Source: Panopea generosa
Taxonomy: Eukaryota; Mollusca; Bivalvia; Adapedonta; Hiatellidae
Assembly: GCA_029582155.1 (NCBI GenBank)
Contig: CM055899.1
Coordinates: 58,011,349 to 58,075,348 of the forward strand
Length of the DNA stretch: 64,000 nt
Direction: 5' to 3'
The notes under the pieces are model-generated. The model was given only the letters and a program-made list of their open reading frames with translations, searched no databases and was not told the origin of the DNA. The position numbers were made by a program, and so were the translations under genes. Of this stretch, positions 1-12,045 are shown in pieces. The number at the start of each line of letters is the position of its first letter. The first letter of the stretch is position 1.

Positions 1-401
1 CGTGCCTACACTTTTTTCCGAGAAATCAAAAAAACTAAATGCCAAAAATGTAATAAAAATCGGACCCATAGCAGGGGTAAACTATAAATTCGCAACTCCA
101 AAATCATTGAATATGATCCTGATATTTAACATCATTTTATCAATTTATTTGGTTATAAAACAGTGAGTTCAGGGTTACTTTTAAGGATAACCAGGCCCCT
201 AAACTCATAAGAAATATACACTTAAACGCAACTGCGACGGCCTAGCTGAACAAAAATTCGGGGGAGCATGACACGGACCCACTATAATTGTCCCTACACA
301 TCGTTTTGGGCCAAGCTACGCCCCTGTTAACAAACATGTTTGTATATGCATATTGATATAGTACATGTAGTTTTGCATTACTTTTGCTGCAACTCCCGCT
401 T
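1..401. other. left flank outside the segmental duplication
   Basis: No gene is seen. The stretch has no counterpart next to copy B: homology between the two copies starts near 402 (TATGACGTCACAAGGCAGG) and near 32,288. Around 255-330 there is a more GC-rich piece (GGGGGAGCATGACACGGACC) that looks like a mobile-element fragment, but I cannot assign it to a family. Confidence 0.5.
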
Positions 402-545
402 TTATGACGTCACAAGGCAGGTATAAAAAAGCCACTTTGCTTATACATATGATTGTGTGCAATTAAGTCGCGTAGACTTTGATGATTTGAGTCAATATTG
501 TCTTACTTATTTCATATCAAACCTGGGCCCGGTTTCACTAAACAT

Positions 546-752
546 CTCAAGTTAAGACTTTCCTCAACTTAAAAATTACAATTTCTCTAAATCATTACCC
601 AAGCTCACCAAATATTAAATAATCACACAGAATTAATGTTGGAACACATTTATACTCATGGGTAAAGTATAACAAGTAACCCAGCAGTGTTAATGATGTT
701 ATAGCATTTTACAATTTTGAGTTGAGGAAAATCTCAAGTTGAAACTAAGGCC
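546..752. mobile_element. MITE-like inverted-repeat element just downstream of the C1q stop (copy A)
   Basis: Imperfect terminal inverted repeats are visible: CAAGTTAAGACTTTCCTCAAC near 549 and its approximate complement GTTGAGGAAAATCTCAAGTTG ending near 743. The element abuts the stop codon of the minus-strand C1qDC gene at 759, so it should supply part of its 3' UTR. In copy B (about 32,430-32,619) about 20 bp of the left repeat is deleted, while the right repeat survives. It is non-coding; the family is not assigned. Confidence 0.55.
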
Positions 753-758
753 TGACAG

Positions 759-1147
759 TTAGGTTGTGGATATCAAGACGGCACTGAACACTGTGAATCC
801 TGCTGATGTGTAGATTTGATTCCATCCACCACAACTCCCCAAATCTACCACGTCATTCAGCTGTAGCAATAACGGAACTGTTACTGCATTGGATGTATAA
901 AAAGATTTGTTAGCTTGAGCGATCGCCTTAGTTGAACCATTCAGTCTGATATAACAGTAAACATTTGCTGAAGCACCGGTAGAATGCACTGTGAGTGAGA
1001 TCTGGTACACCCCAGCCACGGGACACGTGAATTTTCCAGTCTCCTTATGATATCCGTCTCCTATGTTTGTGATGATTGTGTTGAATGTTGGAACACCATT
1101 TACAGTTGTTTTGGTCGGGCTCGTAACGCTGAATGCAACCGGTGCAT
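759..1147 (-). CDS. C1q domain-containing secreted protein, exon 2 (C1q domain), copy A
   Basis: This is the second and last coding exon of a minus-strand gene, joined to exon 1 at 4403-4871. The acceptor is TTTACAG before 1147, and the phase-1 join gives an Asp codon (G|AT) at residue 157. It encodes residues 157-285 ending in TAA. The product is a globular C1q domain: it opens APVAFSV, has FNTIITNIGDGY, the core GKFTCPVAGVYQISLTV (194-210), RLNG and QLNDVVDLGSCGG, and ends FTVFSAVLIS. These are hallmarks of the C1q/TNF-like jelly roll. Cysteines lie at 198, 221 and 262; sequons at N226 (NGS) and N236 (NKS). The length of 129 aa is normal for the domain. In bivalves such proteins act as secreted pattern-recognition lectins; the ligand here is unknown. 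The gene appears intact. Confidence 0.93.
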
Positions 1148-1696
1148 CTGTAAATTAATACAAAATAATATTGTAGATATCAAGGCAGATACATAAAGGA
1201 AAAGAAGTAAAAATGTTCAGCCCTCATATTGAAATTTATTTGTCATTTTAAACATGTTGTGAGTAACTACAGAAAATAGTATTTAATTTAAATGATTATA
1301 TTATTATAAGGACACTTGTGCTGAAAATGAATTTAATTGCAGTTGTTTGTGATACGTGTTAACACTATATTGTGTTTGTTTTTGATAGCATTGATTACAC
1401 TGATTGTGAGACAATTTTTTAAAATTGATTTAAATCACCTTCGAAATATACATGATTAATATCAGTTTTCAAACGACTTTGATTTTTCACACGAGAACGT
1501 GTTCCGGAAAATATCAAACGCATTTTTTTCCAGTAAGTATTACGCCATATCATTTTAAACTAACCAATGTAAACAATTTATACTAACCAATAAAATGTAA
1601 AACACTCATTTTATAAATATTCTTATAGTGATTGATATTATTCAGATTGAAGATTGAATTTTTAGCAAACAATCTAGACTTTACTAACTATTTAGT

Positions 1697-1708
1697 AACT
1701 ACTACTAC

Positions 1709-1749
<41 letters not shown>

Positions 1750-1896
1750 TAGTTTCACTACTGTTTAAACAACTTCCATACATATCGATAATACAATAAC
1801 TACTACCACCTACTACTATTACTTCTGTTACTACTACTTTTACTTTTAAACCAAATGCTACTACATTTACTACTATTTCTACTACTGCTGCAGCTG

Positions 1897-1933
<37 letters not shown>

Positions 1934-1934
1934 A

Positions 1935-1986
<52 letters not shown>

Positions 1987-2332
1987 TAGTTTCACTGCTG
2001 TTTAAACAACTTCCATACATATCAATAATACAATAACTACTCCCACCTACTACTATTACTTCTGTTTTTACTACTTTTACTTTTTAAACCAAATGCTACT
2101 CCATTTACTACTATTTCTACTACTGCTGCAGCTGCTACTACTACTAGTACTAGTACTAGTACTACTACTACTATTACTACTACTATAGTTTCACTACTAT
2201 TTAAATAACTTCCATACATATCGATAATACAATAACTACTCCCACCTACTACTATTACTTCTGTTACTACCACTTTTACTTTTAAACCGAATGCTTCTAC
2301 ATTTACTACTATTTCTACTACTGCTGCAGCTG

Positions 2333-2401
<69 letters not shown>

Positions 2402-2747
2402 TAGTTTCACTGCTGTTTAAACAACTTCCATACATATCAATAATACAATAACTACTCCCACCTACTACTATTACTTCTGTTTTTACTACTTTTACTTTTT
2501 AAACCAAATGCTACTCCATTTACTACTATTTCTACTACTGCTGCAGCTGCTACTACTACTAGTACTAGTACTAGTACTACTACTACTATTACTACTACTA
2601 TAGTTTCACTACTATTTAAATAACTTCCATACATATCGATAATACAATAACTACTCCCACCTACTACTATTACTTCTGTTACTACCACTTTTACTTTTAA
2701 ACCGAATGCTTCTACATTTACTACTATTTCTACTACTGCTGCAGCTG

Positions 2748-2807
<60 letters not shown>

Positions 2808-3169
2808 TAGTTTCACTGCTGTTTAAACAACTTCCATACATATCGATAATACAATAACTACTCCCACCTACTACTATTACTTCTGTTTTTACTACTTTTT
2901 CTTTTTAAACCAAATGCTACTCCATTTACTACTATTTCTACTACTGCTGCAGCTGCTACTACTACTAGTACTAGTACTACTACTACTACTACTACTATTA
3001 CTACTACTATAGTTTCACTACTGTTTAAACAACTTCCATACATACCGATAATACAATAACTACTCCCACCTACTACTATTACTTCTGTTACTCTAATTTT
3101 ACTTTTAAAACCAAATGCTTATACATTTACTACTATTTCTACTACAGCTGCAGCTGCTACTACTACTAG

Positions 3170-3210
<41 letters not shown>

Positions 3211-3240
3211 TGACTACTACTACTACTACCGCCATTGCTA
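1697..3240. repeat. (CTA)n array with about 200-bp and about 410-bp higher-order units, inside the C1qDC intron
   Basis: Long CTA/TAC tracts alternate with a non-repetitive spacer carrying TATAGTTTCACT and TTCCATACATAT. The spacer recurs at about 1747, 1984, 2183, 2399, 2597, 2806 and 3007, a period of about 200 bp. Two spacer variants alternate (ACTGCTGTTTAAACAAC versus ACTACTATTTAAATAAC), giving a dimeric unit of about 410 bp. CTAGTACTAGTACTAGTA stretches mark only one of the two unit types. Copy B has essentially one such unit (33,553-33,862). Long valine runs read from the minus strand are translations of (GTA)n and not genes. Confidence 0.93.
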
Positions 3241-3332
3241 CAACATGAATTACTTCTACTACCACCCATGCGTATGCATGTGTGTAGGAGCGTTTCAATA
3301 ATTGAGAGGACCGTGGAAAGAGTAAAATATTA

Positions 3333-3354
3333 GGGGGGGGGGGGGGGGGGGGGG
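3333..3354. repeat. homopolymer run of 22 G
   Basis: An uninterrupted run of 22 G lies inside the C1qDC intron; the transcript would carry poly-C. The matching position in copy B (33,953-33,966) has 14 G. A weaker second copy of the surrounding segment follows at about 3370-3530 in copy A only. Confidence 0.95.
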
Positions 3355-4402
3355 TGAGCAAAGTATTTACTGGCCGCTGCTGCTACTGCTACTGCTACTG
3401 CAATTGCTAAAACACGAACTACTTCTACTACCACCCATGCGCATTTCAATTATGAAGTGGGGGTGGGAACAAGTGGAAAAAGTAAACTATGTGGGGAGGG
3501 GCAAAGTATATGTTTGCCCCTCAAACTCTGCCCCACCACGCCTATGCCATGCCTCTTATACTAATATTGCTACTCGTAATACATGTACAACCACCACTAC
3601 TACAGTTAGAACGATATATGAATTATTGAACACTACTTTTTAAACTACATTAATATAACTATCACTTACTCAGTACTAAATATTACCACTACTAGTGTTA
3701 ATAATTACCACATTTCTAGATGACTGTTAATATGATTTAAACTTTTTTTTATTTTCGAAAGGGGCATACAATCTAGTTCATCACTACACGTCACATATTT
3801 CATCCACACATGTGTTACACTTGTATCTGTCACACAATGTGGCTTTCCTTTTAATCAGTACTTATGCTGTATGATGATGAAAAACTATTTTTTAATAAAT
3901 TAATCGAAATTCAAAAAGTAGTTTTAACGTTTCTATATAATCTCTTAAAACACGCGTCACATCTCTAGTCGTTTGGTATATTTGCTTTTACTTGTTATGA
4001 TTAAAATTGATATAATGCACGATATAAGTAAATGTGTATGAATGTTGTTTAAAAAATGTATCCTGTCAAAGTGAATATTACTCTCACAACAATAAAGACA
4101 TATAAAGTCAACAAGTGTATTGTAATTCACGTTTCCGGACTTTTAGTGACAATATCTTCAATACTATGCAGTAAACATGGCCTTGTTTAGTAAACCTGTT
4201 TAAATGACAGACAAGGGTATGTTTATTATGCGCTATGGTTGATGTTCAAATTAGTTGTTTATAAATATCAATGAACATTTCTTTAATCAGTGGGTGTTTT
4301 ATTTTACTTTTATTAATGACCTTATAAGATAAACTATACTACCGTTGTTTCTTTTTACTAACAAACAATTAATTTATGAAATATATGGAAGATATACTAT
4401 AC

Positions 4403-4871
4403 CTCTTGTTTTAGCCAATGTTTCATTTGCTAATTTATGAAGATCACTTGACATTCTTTCTATTTGTTGTTGTTGTAAGTTCATGTGGTCGTTAAATGCC
4501 ACGGCATATTCCTTTAGCTCTTTGTCAACTTCTCCTATTTTTTCTTTAAATCCATTACTTACTGCTTCTGCAAGCGTTGTCAATTGTTCATTCTTCGAGC
4601 CTTGTTCAGTTGTCAACTGCTTAGACAACGTTGCTATATCTTTCAACATTGTTTCCTTTCCAACTTGCAATTCCTCTAGTTTTGAATCTACCTTTTCTTT
4701 GAGAAGCTTCATGTCATGGGCGAGATGAATGCTTCGTTCTAAGAGTTTATCTTCAAAGTCGAACCTTGACCTTTGGCAACTTGAACCCGGCTCCTCGTGT
4801 ATAGTTTTAAAGGAAAAAGATGGCACACATACAAGCCAAATAAATATACAAAGTTCGAAATGCGATCCCAT
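4403..4871 (-). CDS. C1q domain-containing secreted protein, exon 1 (signal peptide and coiled coil), copy A
   Basis: Exon 1 supplies residues 1-156 of a 285-residue protein; the C1q domain is encoded at 759-1147. The ATG at 4871 sits in a good animal start context (A at -3, G at +4). Residues 1-21 form a hydrophobic signal peptide (MGSHFELCIFIWLVCVPSF), so the product should be secreted. A lone mature-chain cysteine at 32 (SSCQRSRFDFED) could make interchain disulphides. Residues 40-155 are heptad-rich and charged (KLLKEKVDSKLEELQ, EKIGEVDKELKEYA), a long coiled coil expected to oligomerise the C1q heads; N149 is in an NET sequon. The donor AAGAG|GTATAG ends the exon in phase 1, matching exon 2. 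The copy B exon differs at 13 of 469 nt. No collagen repeat is present, as in many bivalve C1qDC proteins. The ligand is unknown. Confidence 0.92.
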
Positions 4872-4992
4872 TATAACGTGTATTTCTCCTGGTATTGCTT
4901 ACTGTCCGATGGCTTCATCCAGAATGGAGTGCGCGAATAATACTCAATACATTATTGTGTTTCTATTCCGAGGGTCATTCAAAAAGTACTTG

Positions 4993-5004
4993 TATATATA
5001 TAAT
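4993..5004 (-). promoter_or_regulatory. candidate TATA box of the C1qDC gene, copy A
   Basis: The minus strand reads TTATTATATATATACA about 127 bp upstream of the ATG at 4871. The same motif lies the same distance upstream of the aligned ATG in copy B (about 35,471-35,482). It would put transcription start about 95 nt before the ATG. AT-rich DNA makes chance TATA matches common, so this rests on position and conservation only. Confidence 0.4.
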
Positions 5005-7470
5005 AAAATTGTAAAACAGTTGAAAGTATACAAAAACACGATCATATTGTTTACAGTATATCATCAATTCCATACACAATTCTCAAGAATCATAAACACG
5101 TTTTAGTTTTAGTTAGACAATTCTGTTCCAAAGGATGGAATTTTCAATTCAAACCGAAAGCGCCATGTGTGATTTTTCTTGAATGACAAACACATTATAT
5201 AATAATTTTATCTAATACATTAACATATTTTACAACCATCGCTTTTAAGACTTCGAAGAATATAGTTCCAACGTCCCAGTGCAATAATTATATCTAGGCC
5301 CCCACCCTTAGCATACTAGTATCTACATTATTACCGCAGCTATATTTTTTTATCTTACCCTAGGGCCGAGATAAATAAAGAATACCATGTTAGTGTCTGA
5401 TATTATCGACTTTATCAGGTGAGGCTTAGAACAAAACATAATGAGGCTCTGCATATTAGACACTAACATGACATTTTTTTTTATCATGTCATTTTTTCTA
5501 ATTTGTATATTTTATGAAATTGAAAATCAGTTAAAAGTAGATTTAAACGTAGTTCCTTCCAGGTCAAAATGTGAAATTATACACAATTATGTCATGTGCC
5601 TGATAAGCTTTGCATTAACCTGATGATAAGGCAGACAGTTAATCAACAGAATTAATGCATTGACATGATATAATTATTGCACTGTGACCTTAAAATCATG
5701 TATCACGTAACATATAAAGTAGATGACGTAAATTATATACTAATAAGTTATTTAACGTCTTAAAAGCAACTGATGTAAAAAATAAATTGATGCATTGAAA
5801 TATCAGTTTTGTCACGTTTTGGTGGATTTTTTTTAATATATCTTTCCACGATTACACAAATTCTACAACGTGTAAACCTGTATGAACGATCACATTAAAA
5901 TAAAAATGAAATCACGTGACTCATTTAATACATCACAATTTTTTTTAAATTTTAAGCGAGCAATTTATATTAGTATTTTTAGTCTAATTCTTTGACAATA
6001 CAGGGGCAGTGAGTAAGAACATGCTTTAAACATTTTAAAAAAAAATCCTAATATAGTTTCGTTCGAGACCCTTATTTGGCCGATTATCATACATGTAATT
6101 TAATATAGCAAAACATCGTGATGACACGTTTGTAGAACACATGCCTGTTCGTGTATTATCATTTACGTATTATCCATCCTTATTCGGTTATGGTATTAAT
6201 TTATTTATACATTCGTTTCGAATTTGTTATAGGCTATTTAAGTCATTATTGAACATTGTAAAAGCTTTGAATGTTTAGAAACCCGTCGCAATGAACGTCT
6301 GCTTTATGTAACAGGTGTTAAGAGTGTAGACTCCAGTGCTCGTTAAATTCCGTTAATCTCCGTTGTTACAGCTTCTTGATGTTTGTATTGACTTTCTGCT
6401 CATTCTAAATGCATTGTTGATGTTTACGCTGATATGGTGGCTATTTAATGCTAAATATTTAAAGAAATGAGCAGTTGGAGTTTAATTCAGTGTGCAAAAA
6501 CAAGTACAGGGACTTTGTTTAAATGTCACCAAGATTCAATGTTTGAGGGAAGTACCTGAAGAAGATTCTAAGTAGAACAACCAGTCTCTCGCAACAAATG
6601 CCACACATCTTATCATTGTCAAAATATCCTTCTAAGCTCAAACCCATGAAATAAGTGATAAGTGGAGTATGCTGTTGTCACAGTTACCAGTTCTGAAGAC
6701 TTAAAAATATATTAACTGTTATGGTTTCCGTAGAAAGGAATTGTGCACTTCAAATTTCTTTTTTTTTGTCGTTGAAATATTAGCATATTAATGTTTTACA
6801 AAATTAAACAGCAGGAAATAATTATTCTAAATTCTGCTTCGAGAAGAAACTCCTATACCTTAAACTATATATGTTCTTTTGCATATCCAGGTAAGATTTG
6901 TTAAGAATAATTATTATAACGTAAGTAAATGTTTATTTGATTTATGTATATTTCGATAACTGTTATGCGTAAATAAATGCGTAATAAATGTTTAATAATA
7001 ATATTTGAACATAAGTGACAGCCCTCTTTTGTTATTAATCAAAACCTGTATCTAATAATATTTTTAACCAAACCGCATCGGTTGTTATTCCATCAGCAGA
7101 CAGTTGTTTGGCATGTCTGCCAGTGGGTAATCGCAATTACTGTTTTACTATCTTATTTTTTTATGTTTACCACATTGTTCGAATTTATATATAATATACG
7201 GAAATAATAGTTGAAGGTCACTATTGGCGTTTCGCACACATATGTTTATAAAATTATAAAAAATCTACATTGAACAGGCATGGTCGTTTTGGGCAACTGT
7301 GCAAGATGAGAAATTTGTACGAAACATGGGAACATGTACAGGTAAAACTTAGCTAAAATTTAACCACGGGTGCTGTACTGCTGATAACAAAAGTTTGTGT
7401 CCCGTTAAATTGAATCATTGCCCCACGCACATAAAGTGTTGGTAACCGCAGCTATTTAATTACAATATGT
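5005..7470. other. upstream non-coding region of C1qDC copy A
   Basis: AT-rich DNA conserved with 35,483-37,830. It contains a stem (CATGTTAGTGTCT near 5386 pairing with AGACACTAACATG near 5456). It also contains a gap-free block at 6050-6459 that differs from 36,439-36,848 at only 8 of 410 positions by hand count. A 60-codon open frame at 5441-5623 is open in both copies but shows no coding constraint. No gene is supported. Confidence 0.6.
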
Positions 7471-7632
7471 GTAGAGTGTGTGGTCCAGTGGTAGAGTATC
7501 GGACCCAGGATCGGAGGGTCGTGGGTTTGATTGATGTCCATCCTGGAGCAAGACATGTTATCAGCATATGCATATTTCTGGTTGCACCCGGGCGTGATTT
7601 GTCTAAGTTGTGATAATCTGTTTCTCAACAGA
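7471..7632 (+). mobile_element. tRNA-derived SINE (family 5), copy A
   Basis: The head carries a pol III A-box-like TGGTCCAGTGGTAGAG and a degenerate B-box-like GGGTTTGATTGATG about 50 bp later, then an unrelated body (GCATATTTCTGGTTGC). The copy B counterpart is at 37,831-37,990. It predates the duplication. It is not a functional tRNA gene: the B-box is broken and no cloverleaf closes. Confidence 0.6.
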
Positions 7633-7796
7633 AGTAAACTATATCAGTTTAAACGCATTTTAATTGCAATAAAACCAATAGCTTGTATTTCTATTTAAGA
7701 ATATTGAGCCGAAAAATGTAGCTTATACAATCATTAAAAGATGTGGTGAAGGTTAATTCACTTTTAATTACTTAATATCCTTTTAATAGTCAAACA

Positions 7797-8050
7797 TCAG
7801 GGGTAGTATTCACCAATCGTTTTTGAGAATATTCTTAGACTTGAGCTTGAAAAAATCCAAATTTCAACCTAAGATCCCTAATTTACCATGACATATAGAA
7901 TGAATATAAGAGTTTATCTGACTATACATTAGGTGTCCCTGCATGATTGCAAATGTTGGCCTAAAAAAAAGTCTCTAAATGTGTTTTTCGAAATTCATTT
8001 TTGAGTTCAAGTCTAAGGATATTTTTGAGAATGGTTGGTGAAAACCACCC
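7797..8050. mobile_element. MITE family 2, copy A
   Basis: About 250 bp with terminal inverted repeats of about 50 bp: GTATTCACCAATCGTTTTTG with TTCTTAGACTTGAG at the left, and TTTTTGAGAATGGTTGGTG preceded by GAGTTCAAGTCTAAGG at the right. Counterparts are 38,152-38,397 (copy B) and an independent insertion at 25,548-25,795. There is no coding capacity; the superfamily is unassigned. Confidence 0.75.
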
Positions 8051-8426
8051 CTGTTGATTAACAAGCATGATACAATGATACATTCCCGTTACGGTGTAAC
8101 ATGTATGTAGAATTATTCTATTCTGACAACGGTAAAGAACTGGTATAAATTGATCAACCAATATAATGCACGTGCGTGTATCCTAATATCAGTTATATAA
8201 ATAACTTTAACTTGTTACAAAATCTGAAGATTCTGGAGTTTCAAATAAACAATGCACACTTTCAGTACGATGATGCCAAACTAAACTAGGTTAAGCTATA
8301 ACGACGGCAAGTTTCAAAGTTAACTTTGGTTGAGGTATTGTTCAGCTTTGTTATATTAATTTATGGATTAAAGGAACGTATTACATTGATCGGCTCTCAC
8401 GTCAAATCAATCTTTAACTCTTTGAA

Positions 8427-8672
8427 GTCTGACCAGGCTAGCTCAGTCGGTAGCTCGTCAGACCACCAATCCGGCGGTGATGAGTTCGAAAGTCCGCCCG
8501 GCATTGATATACGGCATTGCGTTTTACTGCCATTCGTCTCTTAGCTCTGATTCAAGTGTGAAAGTTATCAGTTACTTGCGGAAATCGGGTTTGCTCCATT
8601 ACATGTTAACCTTCCAGGATCCTAGAAAAGAGCGGTTAGGATTAACTGATCAGTTGTTAGTCCTCAAAGGCA
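8427..8672 (+). mobile_element. tRNA-derived SINE (family 4), copy A
   Basis: The head resembles a tRNA with A-box GGCTAGCTCAGTCGGTAG and B-box GAGTTCGAAAGTCC; copy B at 38,768 keeps GAGTTCGAACGCC. The body includes CTGATTCAAGTGTGAAAGTT and CTTCCAGGATCCTAG. Related bodies occur at 22,455-22,560 and 26,725-26,958. It lies directly upstream of the 30-bp array in both duplicates. Confidence 0.7.
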
Positions 8673-8710
8673 TAAAAATGACACTTACTATGCAAACAAA
8701 GGGTATAACC

Positions 8711-10265
8711 GTTTGAAACTATTGATAACCAATTGTAATCATATAAAACTATTGATTACCAAGTATAACTATATGAAACTATTGACAACCAAGTATAACC
8801 ATATGAAAGTATTGTTAACAAAGTGTTACTATATGAAAATATTGATAACCAAGTGTAACCATATGAAACTATTGATAACCAGGTGTAGCCATGTGAAACT
8901 TTTATATGAAACTATTGATAATCAAGTATAACTATATGAAACTATTGATAACAAAATATAACCATATCAAAGCATTGTTAACAAAGTGTAACCATATGAA
9001 AATATGATTACCAAGTGTAACCATATGAAATCATTGATAACCAAATGTAACCATATGAAAATATTGATAACCAAGTATAACTATCTGAAAGTATTGTTAA
9101 CAAATGGTATATATATTAAACTACTGATAACCAAGAGTAACCATATCAACTATTGGTAACCAAGTGTAACCATATGAAATTATTGATTGCCAATTGTAAC
9201 TATATGAACCTATTGATAACAAAGTATTACCATCTGAAATTATTGTTGACCAAGTGTAACTTAATGAAACTATTGATAACCAAGTATAACCATATGAAAC
9301 CATTGATAACCAAGTGTAACTATATGAAACTATTGATAACGAAGTCTAACCATATGCAACTATTTATAACCAATTGTTTTTATATGAAACTGCCGATAAC
9401 CAAGTACAATTACATGAGACTATTGGTAACCAAGTGTAACTATATGAAACTGTTGATAACCAAGTGTAACTATATGCAACTATTGATAACCAAGTACAAC
9501 CATATGAAACGATTGATAACCAAGTGCAACTATATGCAGCTATTGATAACCAAGTGCAACTATATGAAAATATTGATAACATATTGTAACCACATGAAAC
9601 GATTGATAACCTAGTGCAACTATATCCAACTATTTATAACCAAGTGTAATTATATTAAACTATTGATAACCAAGTAAAACCACGTGAAACTATTGATAAC
9701 CAAGTGTTAATTTATGAAACTATTGATAACCAAATATAACAATATGAAATCATCGATAACCAAGTATAACCATATGAAACTATTGATAACCAAGTGTAAC
9801 CATATCAAACTATTGTTAACCAAGCGTAACTATACCCAACTATTGATAACCAAGTAAAACCTAATGAAACTATTGATAAGCATGTGTAACATTATGCAAC
9901 TATTGTTAACCAAGTACTACCATATGAAACGATTTATAACCAAGGCCATCTATATGCAACTATTGATAACCAATTGTAACTTTATGAAACTATTGATAAC
10001 CAAGTGTTACCAGAAAAAAATACTGATTACTAAGGGCAATTATATGCACTATTACATGTAATAGCCAAGTGTAACCATATCAAACTATTGATAACCAAGT
10101 ACAACTATATGAAACTATTGATAACCAAGTGTAACTAAAGGAAACTATTGATAACCAAGTATAACCATTTGATATTATTGATTACCTAGTGTAAATATAT
10201 GGAACTATTGATAACCAAGTATAACCATATGAAACGATTGATAAGCAAGAGCATCTATATGCAAA
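8711..10265. repeat. 30-bp minisatellite, copy A (about 52 copies)
   Basis: Tandem 30-bp units built on ACTATTGATAACCAAGTGTA plus a CCATATGAA segment, with scattered substitutions. Because 30 is a multiple of three, decapeptide-repeat reading frames (MKLLITKCNH-like) stay open on both strands, but stops and indels interrupt them and the frames do not match copy B. The copy B array is at 39,066-40,675. Confidence 0.96.
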
Positions 10266-12045
10266 TAAAAAATAAAACGTTTGGTTACACGTTTGTCATA
10301 CATGTTATGATGTATACATTCTATAATGTTTATAAAACTGATAAAAATAAAACGCTTGATTACACCTTTATCATACATGTTATGATGTATACCTTCTATA
10401 AGGTTTATAAAACTGATTAAAATAAAACGCTTGATCACACATTTGCCATACATGTTATGATGTATGCGAATGCACATGTGCCACATGTTATACCTTCTAT
10501 AAGGATCATAAAACTGGTAAAAATAAAAACGCTTGATTACACATTTGTCATACATATTATGATGTGTGCAAATGAACATGTGCCACATGTTATACCTACC
10601 TTAAGGTTTATAAAACTGACGGAAATAAAACGCTTGATTACACATTTGTCATAAATGTTTTGATGTATGGGAATGTACATGTGCCTCATGTTATACCTTC
10701 TATAAGGTTTATAAAACTGACGAAAATAAAATGCTTGATTACACATTTGTCATACATGTTTTGATGTATGGGAATGTACATGTGCCACATATTATACCTT
10801 CTATAAGGTTTATAAAACTGACGAAAATAAAACGCTTGATTACACGTTTGTCATACATGTTATGATGTGTGCGAATGCACACATGTGCCTCATGTTATAC
10901 CTTCTATAAGGTTTATAAAACTGACGAAAATAAAATGCTTGATTACACATTTGTCATACATGTTATGATGTGTGCGAATGCACATGTGCAACATGTTATA
11001 CCTTCTATAAGGTTTATAAAACTGACGAAAATAAAACGCTTGATTACACATTTGTCATACAGTTTATGATGTATGCGAATGTGCATGTGCAACATGTTAT
11101 ACCTTCTATAAAATTTATAAAACTGACGAAAATAAAACGCTTGATTACACATTTGTCATACATGTTATGATGTGTGCGAATGCACATGTGCCACATACTG
11201 TACCTTCTATAAGGTTTATAAAACTGACGAAAATAAAACGCTTGATTACACATTTGTCATACATGTTATGATGTGTGCGAATGCACATGTGCCACATGTT
11301 ATACCTTCTATAAGGTTTATAAAACTGACGAAAATAAAATGCTTGATTACACATTTGTCATACATGTTATGATGTATGCGAATATGTATGTGACACATGT
11401 TATACCTTCTATAAAGTTTATAAAACTGATGAAAATATAACGCTTGTTTACACATTTGTTATACATGTTATGATTTATGCCAATACACATGTGCCACATA
11501 TTTTACCTTCTATAAGTTTTATAAAACTGACGAAAATAAAATGCTTGATTACACATTTGTCATACATGTTATGATTAATGCCAATACACATGTGCCATAT
11601 ATTTTACCTTCTATAAGTTTTATAAAACTGACGAAAATAAAATGCTTGATTACACATTTGTCATACATGTTATGATTAATGCCAATACACATGTGCCATA
11701 TATTTTACCTTCAATAAGGTTTATAAAACTGACGAAGATAAAACGCGTGATTACACATTTGTCATACATGTTATGGTGTATGTGAATGCATATGTGCCAC
11801 ATGTTATACCTTCTATGAGGTTTGTAAAACTGACGAAAATAAAACACTTGATTACACATTTGTCATACATATCATGATGTATGGGAATGTATATGTACCA
11901 CATGTCATACATTCTATAAGGTTAATAAAACTGATGTAAATAAAACGCTTGATTACACATTTGCCATACATGTATGGGAATGCAGATATTCCACATGTTT
12001 TACCTTCTATAAGGTTTATAAAACTGATAAAAATAAAAAAGGATT
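10266..12045. repeat. 101-bp minisatellite, copy A (about 17 copies)
   Basis: Units of about 101 bp contain CGCTTGATTACACATTTGTC, ATACATGTTATGATGTATG and CCTTCTATAAGGTTTATAAA. The first units (10,266-10,450) are shorter variants lacking the ATGCACATGTGCC segment. Copy B has only about seven units (41,028-41,712). The small frames of about 65 codons that recur every 101 bp are repeat artefacts. Confidence 0.95.

Larger units (their letters stand above)
1148..4402 (-). other. intron of the C1qDC gene, copy A (3255 bp)
   Basis: The intron runs from a GT donor (reads AAGAG|GTATAG on the minus strand, at 4402) to an AG acceptor (TTTACAG at 1148), phase 1. It is 1.4 kb longer than the copy B intron (33,015-34,880). 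The extra length is trinucleotide and higher-order repeats at 1697-3240 and a partial local duplication around 3370-3530. The rest, such as 3660-4370, aligns with copy B as AT-rich DNA without coding signs. Confidence 0.85.

Noticed and set aside
1688..3361. Polyvaline frames on the minus strand, and the polyserine frame at 33,704-33,913
   Set aside because: Pure translations of (GTA)n-type microsatellites inside the C1qDC intron.
4483..5106. Plus-strand frames opposite C1qDC exon 1 (also 35,000-35,491)
   Set aside because: Antisense shadows of the coiled-coil exon, which has the signal peptide, splice sites and matching C1q exon on the minus strand.
5441..5623. 60-codon open frame kept open in both duplicates (also 35,926-36,108), hydrophobic and signal-like
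   Set aside because: By hand comparison the two copies differ at 8 nucleotides and all 8 change the amino acid, with none silent. That shows no protein-level constraint, so conservation of the frame is more likely chance plus recent common origin.
8713..10061. Decapeptide-repeat frames (MKLLITKCNH-like) in the 30-bp arrays, both strands and both copies
   Set aside because: The unit length of 30 keeps frames open, both strands are open, stops and indels differ between copies, and there is no start or splice context.
10205..11859. Recurring frames of about 65-70 codons every 101 bp on both strands
   Set aside because: 101-bp minisatellite artefact: 101 is not a multiple of three, so each frame dies within about two units and restarts identically.
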